From Bacteroidales bacterium UBA1217 (GTDB lineage Bacteria; Bacteroidota; Bacteroidia; Bacteroidales; P3), in contig DBXH01000015.1 of assembly GCA_002309335.1 (NCBI GenBank), positions 9,690-38,299 of the forward strand: 28,610 bases of DNA, read 5' to 3'. The notes beneath the pieces were generated by a model that had not been told where the DNA came from, searched no databases, and worked only from the letters and a program-made list of their open reading frames with translations. Shown here piece by piece: positions 18,875 to 24,617 of the stretch. A program made the translations under genes and the position numbers. Positions within the stretch are counted from its first letter, which is position 1, and every line of letters begins with the position of its first letter.

Positions 18875-18940
18875 AAGAAACACAGGAATACCTATCCGCC
18901 AAAAACGGGTAGGCTTTTTTATTGCACAGTGGTGTTTCTT
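18875..18940. terminator. Nested inverted repeat with terminator-like core
   Basis: The inner hairpin is CCTATCCG (18891-18898) with CGGGTAGG (18906-18913), one G-T pair, followed by C and TTTTTT (18915-18920), the form of an intrinsic terminator on the plus strand. An outer perfect 9-bp inverted repeat surrounds it: AAGAAACAC (18875-18883) and GTGTTTCTT (18932-18940). No gene lies between this and the stronger terminator at 18699, so what it would terminate is unclear. Confidence 0.6.
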
Positions 18941-19083
18941 TAATATTATGCGGATTTGGAAATCCTCAAAATAAGTTGTGGCGGATCTGTACGACGGCAC
19001 AACGGAAAACAGTTCTATGGAATTGGATTATGTAATTCATTTTCAGGAGTTCAATTAAGCAGCATTGGGTAAGGTTGTGTAGC

Positions 19084-19163
19084 CTATTAAGAGAAAACCA
19101 CTACGTGGTATATTGTACGTCTTGTTTTCAGGTTTCTATTAAGAAGGAACCGCTACGTGGCAT
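19084..19163. repeat. Two copies of a 28-bp motif with a CTACGTGG hairpin core
   Basis: Copies at 19084-19111 and 19136-19163, 52 bases apart, agree at 23 of 28 positions. Each starts CTATTAAGA and contains CC-purine-C-TAC-GTGG. Copy 1 forms CCAC/GTGG; copy 2 forms CCGC/GTGG through a G-U pair, so the stem is kept. TTTTCAGG precedes copy 2 (19125) and also an ATTAAG at 19054 (TTTTCAGG at 19040), hinting at a third, decayed unit. Confidence 0.65.
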
Positions 19164-19230
19164 CGAGATTGCATTGTTTTTTGAAAAATAGACACTTGAA
19201 CGGGTCTTTTTTTTGCCTCTATTTGCATTG

Positions 19231-19280
19231 TGTCATAATGTGTCATTGTGTGTCATATCGTGTCATAATGATTCATATCA
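19231..19280. repeat. 10-bp tandem array (TGTCATAATG) upstream of a promoter
   Basis: Five contiguous 10-base units: TGTCATAATG (19231), TGTCATTGTG (19241), TGTCATATCG (19251), TGTCATAATG (19261) and ATTCATATCA (19271). The period is close to one turn of DNA, so all copies face the same side of the helix. The array ends 9 bases before the TTTG of the promoter at 19290, the position expected for activator binding sites. Confidence 0.75.
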
Positions 19281-19289
19281 AGTCTTTTT

Positions 19290-19322
19290 TTTGAATGAGG
19301 GGGTGTTTTGGGTGTATCTTTG
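19290..19322 (+). promoter_or_regulatory. Bacteroidetes-type promoter with no protein gene downstream
   Basis: TTTG (19290-19293), a 21-base spacer, then TATCTTTG (19315-19322). The -7 element matches TAnnTTTG and the spacer is slightly longer than at the other promoters here. Transcription would start near 19328 and run toward the 3' end of the convergent ligase gene. Confidence 0.65.
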
Positions 19323-19327
19323 CAACG

Positions 19328-19470
19328 TCGTTTGAAGGGAGAGCGTAGAACGGAGAACGCGACACACCCCGCCGCTATTTTGCCACGCACAAATCAGCTC
19401 TACGCGCTCCACAGGAGCTTGTACCCCCTCTCGTAGAGGGGAGGAAAACGGAGAACTGGAAACCATTAAA
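19328..19470 (+). ncRNA. Candidate structured transcript (small RNA or antisense leader)
   Basis: The stretch after the promoter at 19290 has no plausible protein gene but several hairpins: GCGTAGA (19343-19349) with TCTACGC (19399-19405), GCTCC (19406-19410) with GGAGC (19414-19418), and CCCCTCT (19425-19431) with AGAGGGG (19435-19441). AACGGAGAAC occurs at 19349 and again at 19447, 98 bases apart. No T-run terminator was found, so the 3' end is a guess; read-through would be antisense to the ligase gene. It could instead be part of a dispersed repeat. It belongs to no RNA family I know. Confidence 0.3.
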
Positions 19471-19477
19471 TAGCAAT

Positions 19478-20737
19478 TCACTGTTCTTTCGGACTCAGTA
19501 CTGGATTTGAGTGTTTTTCGTTGTCGCCGCCGGCAAGCAGGACAAACCAGAAGAGGCCCATAAAGACGACACCCATCTGGCGGTGGAGAACAGCCTCGAA
19601 AAGGCCGCTGAATGCCACCGCAAAAATCAGCGAAAGCATAATGAAGTCGCGCTCTTTATAGGCATACACGGCGGGAACGATAAAAACGGCCAGCAGCAAC
19701 AATATGCCGGGTATGCCCATCGTAAGCATAGCGTCGAGATAGATGTTGTGAGAATTGTATTGGGCTTTGATGGCATACTCCTCGCCGGTTTCCTCATAGA
19801 CCTGCAGCAGCACGTCGTTGCGGTCGCCGATACCGACTCCGAAGGGGAGGCTCTGCCTTATCGCCTTCATCGAACTGCCGTAGATAAGGAAACGCGCGTC
19901 GCTGGTGTCGCCCTCGCTCATTTCCTCGAAGGTCTGGGTGAGGCGGCGCGCACTTTCGGGCAGCATAAAGAATACTCCCGCTCCGATAGCCAACGCAAAA
20001 GCCAAAGCGATCAACCCCATTTTTCTCTCCTTAAGCCTGAAGAACAGATGGATGATTATCATAACAACTATCAGCACCAATCCCGCTATGCCAGCCCTTG
20101 AAAGCACCATAACAAGATAGGTAGCCGAAACAGCCGCAATGATGCCCAACATCCACAGCATCCACGTCTTAAGCTCTTGGCGATGATAGAACCACTCGGA
20201 ATAGAGGAATCCCAGCACAAAAAGCAGATACATAGCTATATAGGAGTGATGAACGGGGTCGAACGACGAGGAGAGGACAATCTTGTGACTTGTGCAGAGC
20301 ACATAAACCAGTCGGATAATGAACTTTACGACAAGGCTGCCGGTGAACAGCCATACGAGTGTACGCTGACGGAGGCGGGTCATAAAACCTGTGTCGCACA
20401 TAAGGCAGCACAAGGGGAATATGAGCAACGGCAGACGGTGCAACAGCATATTGCCGGCATCTTTCATATTGCTTGTATATATCAGCGAGACAACCTGGTA
20501 CATATAAAACATCACAAGCAGCCAGAGGCTCCAGCGGGCTCCTTTCGACAAACCCGGATTGCCAAGCTTGCGGCCGAACACCGCCAGCAGAATGCTGTTG
20601 GCAACCAGGAAATAGAGCATCCACACCGACCACACCCAGCTGAACGGCAGCACTATAGCTGTAAGACACAGGACTATGTACTCGGAAACCTCGAGCGGTT
20701 TCATTCCTTTGAAAAATGCGGTAATCATCTGTTTCAT
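19478..20737 (-). CDS. O-antigen ligase/polymerase-like (Wzy_C) membrane protein
   Basis: A 419-residue polytopic inner-membrane protein with about ten or more hydrophobic segments. The region around residues 284-360 has the O-antigen ligase family pattern: ARFLIYGSSMKAIRQ, PFGVGIGDRND, then a periplasmic loop ending YNSHNIYLDAMLTMGIPG. Such proteins join or polymerise surface glycans on the periplasmic face; whether this one is a WaaL-type ligase or a Wzy polymerase cannot be told. I use the ATG at 20737; a TTG six codons upstream (20755) is possible but would add SVIAV before the second Met. No other glycan-assembly genes flank it, so it stands alone. Divergent from rsmA across about 100 bases. 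Confidence 0.85.
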   Translation of the reverse strand: MKQMITAFFKGMKPLEVSEYIVLCLTAIVLPFSWVWSVWMLYFLVANSILLAVFGRKLGNPGLSKGARWSLWLLVMFYMYQVVSLIYTSNMKDAGNMLLHRLPLLIFPLCCLMCDTGFMTRLRQRTLVWLFTGSLVVKFIIRLVYVLCTSHKIVLSSSFDPVHHSYIAMYLLFVLGFLYSEWFYHRQELKTWMLWMLGIIAAVSATYLVMVLSRAGIAGLVLIVVMIIIHLFFRLKERKMGLIALAFALAIGAGVFFMLPESARRLTQTFEEMSEGDTSDARFLIYGSSMKAIRQSLPFGVGIGDRNDVLLQVYEETGEEYAIKAQYNSHNIYLDAMLTMGIPGILLLLAVFIVPAVYAYKERDFIMLSLIFAVAFSGLFEAVLHRQMGVVFMGLFWFVLLAGGDNEKHSNPVLSPKEQ

Positions 20738-20840
20738 AACCGCAATAACTGACAATCACGATAAATATTGTATCGCAGACAGATGTCCGCATAATAAAAT
20801 GCGTTTTTGTGCGTTTTAGAAAAAACAAAACATACCGCAA

Positions 20841-21617
20841 TTGGAACAAGTTAGAGCAAAGAAATCATTGGGACAGCATTTCCTGACCGACGAGAGCATC
20901 GCCGAGCGTATTGCCCGCAGTTTGACTGGCCGCACACGTTGCCTGCTCGAGATAGGACCAGGAATGGGCGTGCTGACGAAACACCTTGTCGGCGAGCCGC
21001 AATACCGATTCCGCGCCATAGAACTTGACCGCGAATCGGTCGAATACCTGCATCTTCACTATCCTGAGCTTGACGTGATTGAAGGCGATTTCCTGCGGCT
21101 GGACCTCAACAACATTTTCGGAGACGAGCCCTTTGCCATAATCGGCAACTTCCCCTACAACATCTCGTCGCAGATACTCTTCCGCGTCTTCGAGCAGCGC
21201 AACCATATACCCGAGGTGGTAGGTATGTTCCAGAAGGAGGTCGCCGAACGCGTTGCCGCAGGACCCGGAAGCAAGACTTACGGCATTCTGAGCGTGCTCC
21301 TTTCGGCATTCTACGACATCGAATACCTCTTCACCGTCCACGAAAATGTATTCAATCCACCGCCTAAAGTCAAGAGCGCAGTCATACGTCTGACTCGCAA
21401 CGATGTTCAGCAGCTAGGTTGCGACGAGCGGCTGTTTGTGCAGGTAGTGAAGACGGGGTTCAACCAGCGCCGCAAAACCCTGCGCAACGCCCTGAAGCCC
21501 CTCAATATGCAACTTGACGCCATACCGGAAGAGATACTTGCCAAGCGCGCCGAACAGCTCTCGGTACAAGATTTCATATTCATAACCAACAATATTACAC
21601 CCGAAAAATGTCAATAA
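20841..21617 (+). CDS. rsmA: 16S rRNA dimethyladenosine transferase RsmA (KsgA)
   Basis: Methylates two adjacent adenines near the 3' end of 16S rRNA (A1518 and A1519 in E. coli numbering) using SAM, late in small-subunit assembly. The 258-residue protein has KKSLGQHFLTD (7-17), the SAM loop LLEIGPGMGVLT (35-46), the acidic residue region AIELDRE and the catalytic NFPYNISS (103-110). FNPPPKVKSAVI and FNQRRKTLRNAL in the C-terminal domain are also typical. The start is TTG at 20841 because no ATG occurs in frame close upstream and the protein then begins at the normal place. Its last 10 bases overlap the MntP-like gene. Confidence 0.96.
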   Translation: MEQVRAKKSLGQHFLTDESIAERIARSLTGRTRCLLEIGPGMGVLTKHLVGEPQYRFRAIELDRESVEYLHLHYPELDVIEGDFLRLDLNNIFGDEPFAIIGNFPYNISSQILFRVFEQRNHIPEVVGMFQKEVAERVAAGPGSKTYGILSVLLSAFYDIEYLFTVHENVFNPPPKVKSAVIRLTRNDVQQLGCDERLFVQVVKTGFNQRRKTLRNALKPLNMQLDAIPEEILAKRAEQLSVQDFIFITNNITPEKCQ

Positions 21618-22207
21618 TCGAATTTATCATACTCGCCATTGCTCTCTCGCTCGAGACTCTCATAGTGATGCACGGATGTGCGCTCAACACCCCGATCCGC
21701 CTCACCAAAGGCGTAGCCGAATCGCTCACCGTTGCTCTCGTCAACACTCTTTTGCTGATTGTAGGCATTCTGCTTGGCAACCTGCTGCGTTTCACTCCGG
21801 CCGATATCAGTCCTGAGGCTACGAGTACCAACAACCTGCTCAACGATTCAGACAACCTTGTCTATCTGGGTCTTATGATTCTTGTGGCTGTGCGTCTTCT
21901 TTTCCGCAGCAGCAAGAAACGGCGCACCGTTCAGCCTTACGACATTAGCCGGTTCAGTACCGCCCTGCTGCTCGGTGTAGCCATCGGCGTCAACACTCTA
22001 TTTGTGGGTCTCGCGCTCGGATTCCGCATTCCGTTGGCCGAGAACATCTGGCGCTCGACCGTTCCGCTCTTTATTTTTATGACTTTGTTCGGGCTGCTCG
22101 GCATTATGCTGGGTCGCCAGAAACGCGAGCTGCGCGCCCAACGCTACACGCTTTTCGCCGTATTAATCCTTCTCGCATTTGCCCTCAAAATCGCTTTGTG
22201 GGGATAA
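21608..22207 (+). CDS. Divergent MntP-like membrane protein
   Basis: A 199-residue inner-membrane protein with six hydrophobic segments in two similar halves, the layout of the MntP manganese exporter family. The first half begins IALSLETLIVMHGCAL, matching the family's SxDAFAxSxG pattern but with Glu16 in place of Asp. The second half reads AIGVNTLFVGLALGF, where the family has SLDAxAVGxGLA; here Asn129 replaces Asp. The loop SSKKRRTVQPYD separates the halves. Since these acidic residues serve the metal path in MntP, this protein may carry another ion or work differently. It overlaps rsmA by 10 bases and so is probably translated with it. A bidirectional terminator follows. Confidence 0.7.
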   Translation: MSIIEFIILAIALSLETLIVMHGCALNTPIRLTKGVAESLTVALVNTLLLIVGILLGNLLRFTPADISPEATSTNNLLNDSDNLVYLGLMILVAVRLLFRSSKKRRTVQPYDISRFSTALLLGVAIGVNTLFVGLALGFRIPLAENIWRSTVPLFIFMTLFGLLGIMLGRQKRELRAQRYTLFAVLILLAFALKIALWG

Positions 22208-22221
22208 AAGAAGACAAAAAA

Positions 22222-22241
22222 AGGATGCCGTTGGGCATCCT
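22222..22241. terminator. Bidirectional terminator between mntP-like and kal genes
   Basis: AGGATGCC (22222-22229) pairs perfectly with GGCATCCT (22234-22241) around a GTTG loop. Seven As lie just left of the stem (a T-run for the minus strand) and TATTATTATTTG lies to its right. It sits between two convergent genes, ending 23 bases from the kal stop. Confidence 0.85.
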
Positions 22242-22264
22242 ATTATTATTTGTCAAAGAACAGC

Positions 22265-22657
22265 TTATTTGTTCTTTCTCTGGCAATCCTTGGGGGTTAC
22301 ACAGGTACCGCTGGCGCGGCAGACAAGGATCTTCTCCTCCAGAACATCTGCAGCACTGTCGCTGATGTCGGGACGAGTCTTGATAACCTTGTAAGCCTCG
22401 AAACTCATCTTGCGGCTGGTGTTGCCCACGTGGGTAATCTCGCCATAAGCCTCAATATAGTCACCTGCATAGACAGGAGCCTTGAATTCAACCATATCGT
22501 ATGCACAGAAGAGGCCCTCGTCACCATCCTGGATGATAAGGAGTTCCGTAGCAACGTCACCAAAGAGGTGAAGCATGTGTGCACCATCGACCAAGTTGCC
22601 ACCATAGTGGGCATCCTTGGCGCTCATACGTACGCGAAGCATTGATTTTACTGCCAT
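22265..22657 (-). CDS. kal: 3-aminobutyryl-CoA ammonia-lyase
   Basis: A 130-residue single hot-dog-fold protein. In the lysine fermentation pathway Kal removes ammonia from L-3-aminobutyryl-CoA to give crotonyl-CoA, which then leads to butyrate. I recognise the family from SMLRVRMSAKDAHYGGNLVDGAHML (first 30 residues), LFGDVATELLI, AYDMVEFKAPVYAGDYIEAYGEI, VGNTSRKMSFEAYKVI and the C-terminal GTCVTPKDCQRK. Length matches known members (about 128). It lies 50 bases downstream of atoD on the same strand, consistent with one transcript. The other pathway genes (kamA, kamDE, kdd, kce) are not in this window. Confidence 0.92.
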   Translation of the reverse strand: MAVKSMLRVRMSAKDAHYGGNLVDGAHMLHLFGDVATELLIIQDGDEGLFCAYDMVEFKAPVYAGDYIEAYGEITHVGNTSRKMSFEAYKVIKTRPDISDSAADVLEEKILVCRASGTCVTPKDCQRKNK

Positions 22658-22707
22658 TTTGATTATTTTAAAGTTTACGGTTTAAAGATTAATGCTGTAA
22701 CTCTCTA

Positions 22708-23355
22708 TTATTTTTTGATAATAAAGTCTACGAAAATACCAGGAGTCTTGACGTTTTCGGGAGCGATGCTGCCGGTGGGGACAATCTCCTGAGGCTCGAC
22801 AATGACGACATCGGCTGCTGTTGCCATCATCGGGCTGAAGTTCTGCGAAGTGCCTTTGTAGACAAGGTTGCCGCTCTCATCGGCGATGTTGGCTCCAATG
22901 ATAGCCACATCTGCGCGAACGGGCTTCTCGAGCAAGTACTCCTTACCGTCGACGGTGATTTTCTCCTTGCCGTTCTCGACGATGGTGCCAAGACCTGTCT
23001 GGGTCAATACGCCACCAAGACCTGCACCTGCAGCACGGATCTGCTCGGCCAGAGTGCCCTGCGGCTGCAGAGTGACGTTGAGCTCTCCTGCATTCATCTG
23101 ATCGATAGTGTTGTTGTTAGTACCGATGTGGGTTGCGATAAGATTTTTAACCTGATGATTGGTGATCAGTTTACCAACGCCGACTTCCGGATATGCGGTG
23201 TCGTTGCAGATGATGGTAAGGTCTTTCACTCCCTTTTCAACCAGTGCGTCAATCAAGGCAATCGGGTTGCCAACTCCAAGGAAACCACCTACCATAACGG
23301 TCATTCCGTCGTGGATTTTTTCGGCAGCTTGCTGTACAGAAACAAATTTGTTCAT
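22708..23355 (-). CDS. atoD: CoA-transferase subunit A (AtoD-like)
   Basis: Alpha subunit of a family I (3-oxoacid/butyrate-acetoacetate type) CoA-transferase, 215 residues. The N-terminal CoA-binding motif GGFLGVGNP is at residues 23-31, followed by LTIICNDTAYPEVGVGKLI, and later GLGGVLTQTGLGT and the KYLLE-type element KEYLLEKPVRADVAIIGANIAD. In this family the catalytic glutamate is on the beta subunit (AtoA), and no beta subunit gene is next to this one: kal follows downstream and a divergent gene lies upstream. Next to Kal, the likely job is exchange of CoA between acetoacetate and butyrate in lysine fermentation; acetate or succinate partners are alternatives. Confidence 0.9.
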   Translation of the reverse strand: MNKFVSVQQAAEKIHDGMTVMVGGFLGVGNPIALIDALVEKGVKDLTIICNDTAYPEVGVGKLITNHQVKNLIATHIGTNNNTIDQMNAGELNVTLQPQGTLAEQIRAAGAGLGGVLTQTGLGTIVENGKEKITVDGKEYLLEKPVRADVAIIGANIADESGNLVYKGTSQNFSPMMATAADVVIVEPQEIVPTGSIAPENVKTPGIFVDFIIKK

Positions 23356-23456
23356 AATTATCTGTTTTATTAAATTAATTCAAAGTATAGAAGCATTTGA
23401 GTATCAGCCGTTTTTGCAACAAAACAACCAATACAACATCCTTCTTAAAACGACTG

Positions 23457-23464
23457 CAAATATA
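23457..23464 (-). promoter_or_regulatory. Possible -7 element for atoD-kal
   Basis: On the minus strand TATATTTG (23464-23457) matches TAnnTTTG. No TTTG is found at the right distance upstream (19-21 bases), so the -33 part is weak or absent, which would fit a promoter needing an activator. The leader would be about 95 bases. Confidence 0.45.
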
Positions 23465-23492
23465 AGATTTTTTTTGAAAATGAATAATAATT

Positions 23493-23523
23493 TTTGTCGA
23501 ATTGCGTTTTTTGAGTACTTTTG
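23493..23523 (+). promoter_or_regulatory. Bacteroidetes-type promoter for the secreted-protein operon
   Basis: TTTG (23493-23496), 19 bases, TACTTTTG (23516-23523). The 19 bases TTTTTTGAGTACTTTTGCA around the -7 element are identical to the promoter at 2138-2168. The start of transcription would be near 23530 and the ATG is at 23547. It runs divergent from the atoD promoter. Confidence 0.8.
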
Positions 23524-23546
23524 CAATGCGAAATATGTGTTAATTT

Positions 23547-24179
23547 ATGAAGAAAATAACCTTATTATTTAGTCTTATTTTACTAACTACCAGTGCAATA
23601 CAAGCACAAGACTATATAGTTCCCGAGGAGACCTGGTACCATACCGAAGTGCTCGGAAGCAACTATCACGGCTATGTTTTCAACAAAGAATGGGATGTCG
23701 ACATCCTTGTTGAGAATCAGGACGGCCGTTTCACTCCGGAAGATATCGATATTGCTAAAGCCGAGAAGCTGATGCAGAAAAAACTCGCCTTCCTCAACCG
23801 CAACCACGAGAACCAAGAGGGTATGTGCCCCATCATCGACGAACATATCCGCAAATACATCCGCCAGTATGTGGGTTTCACCGACATCAACGGTGCTAAA
23901 ATCATCTGGATCAACGCCGTATGGGACGAGAAAGTCGAGAAACAACTCGCCAAAGATATCGTCCGCACCTCAGGCGGTTGCGGCCACTACTGGAGCATCA
24001 AGGTCAACCTTGACACCGAAAAAGTTTACGGTCTCGAGGTCAATGAATCGGGCGACGTGAAATACATCCCACGCAACAAGAAACCGGGTCCTCGTATCAG
24101 CAAGCCTAGGAACGAACACAAGATTCAACGTATCCGCAAAACTGGTATTATACACAATCCCAGCGAGGTGGCTTTCTAA
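23547..24179 (+). CDS. Secreted protein of unknown function
   Basis: A 210-residue protein with a signal peptide (MKKITLLFSLILLTTSAIQAQ, cleavage after residue ~20). I do not recognise a named family. Mixed alpha/beta content is suggested by DIDIAKAEKLMQKKLAFLN (helix), HIRKYIRQYVGFTDINGAKIIWINAV (helix then strand) and the striking RTSGGCGHYWSIKVNLDTE (residues ~142-160). Two cysteines (93 and 145) could form a disulfide. The C-terminal ~40 residues are basic and proline-containing (IPRNKKPGPRISKPRNEHK), perhaps a flexible tail. There is no T9SS sorting domain. First gene of a plus-strand set with GtrA, M14 peptidase and glycosyltransferase genes, 15 bases before the next. Confidence 0.8.
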   Translation: MKKITLLFSLILLTTSAIQAQDYIVPEETWYHTEVLGSNYHGYVFNKEWDVDILVENQDGRFTPEDIDIAKAEKLMQKKLAFLNRNHENQEGMCPIIDEHIRKYIRQYVGFTDINGAKIIWINAVWDEKVEKQLAKDIVRTSGGCGHYWSIKVNLDTEKVYGLEVNESGDVKYIPRNKKPGPRISKPRNEHKIQRIRKTGIIHNPSEVAF

Positions 24180-24194
24180 TCAAACTGACGTAAA

Positions 24195-24611
24195 ATGCGA
24201 TTATTGTTCGCAATCTCCTCCTTCTTCGAAAAAGCTTTCCTGCTCAAATTCCTACGTTTCTGCATCGTGGGAGTGTCAGGTACAGCTATTGATTTCGGAC
24301 TTACGTGGCTATGCAAGGAGATTTTCAAAATACCTAAATTCATAGCCAACGCCATAGGTTTTGTCGTTGCCGCCACAAACAACTACATCCTAAACCGCAT
24401 CTGGACTTGGGGCAGCACCAACGATCAGATAGGCATCGAATACGTCAAATTCTTCACTGTTTCACTCATTGGACTAGGCATCAACACATTGATTTTATAC
24501 ATTTTCAATGAGAAACTGAAACTTAATTTCTATCTGTCCAAAGTCATCGCCACCGGTGTTGTGATGCTTTGGAATTTCTTTGCAAACAACTTCTTCACTT
24601 TCGCAATTTAG
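24195..24611 (+). CDS. GtrA family membrane protein
   Basis: A 138-residue inner-membrane protein with four hydrophobic helices. Typical GtrA sequence: LKFLRFCIVGVSGTAIDFGLTWL, then ANAIGFVVAATNNYILNRIWTW and a final VIATGVVMLWNFFANNFFTF. GtrA proteins are thought to help move a polyprenyl-phosphate-linked sugar across the inner membrane, or to act with glycosyltransferases on surface glycans. A family 2 glycosyltransferase gene lies two genes downstream in the same set, which fits that role, although a peptidase gene intervenes. The start ATG at 24195 lies 15 bases after the previous stop, and the next gene begins 6 bases after its stop. Confidence 0.9.
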   Translation: MRLLFAISSFFEKAFLLKFLRFCIVGVSGTAIDFGLTWLCKEIFKIPKFIANAIGFVVAATNNYILNRIWTWGSTNDQIGIEYVKFFTVSLIGLGINTLILYIFNEKLKLNFYLSKVIATGVVMLWNFFANNFFTFAI

Positions 24612-24617
24612 TTTTTT

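Larger units (their letters stand above)
18668..19477. other. 810-bp gene-free region with layered repeats
   Basis: No convincing protein gene lies here. From left to right: a strong terminator (18699-18736), an 11/10-bp tandem array (18773-18825), a nested inverted repeat with terminator-like core (18875-18940), about 100 bases with nothing recognised (18941-19039), a TTTTCAGG/ATTAAG motif and two copies of a 28-bp hairpin motif (19040-19163), a 10-bp tandem array (19231-19280), a promoter (19290-19322) and a hairpin-rich stretch up to the ligase stop. Each part has its own entry. Confidence 0.7.

Noticed and set aside
18818..19000. Minus-strand frame of 60 codons across the nested inverted repeat
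   Set aside because: It runs through the terminator-like hairpin and the tandem array, so its sequence is explained by those elements.
18773..19280. CRISPR-like array
   Set aside because: Repeat units are only 10-11 bp and contiguous, or 28 bp with just two copies; there are no uniform spacers and no cas genes.
19278..19481. Minus-strand frame of 67 codons across the candidate RNA
   Set aside because: It is a product of the hairpin and repeat sequence, overlaps the promoter, and has no signal peptide, domain or start signal.
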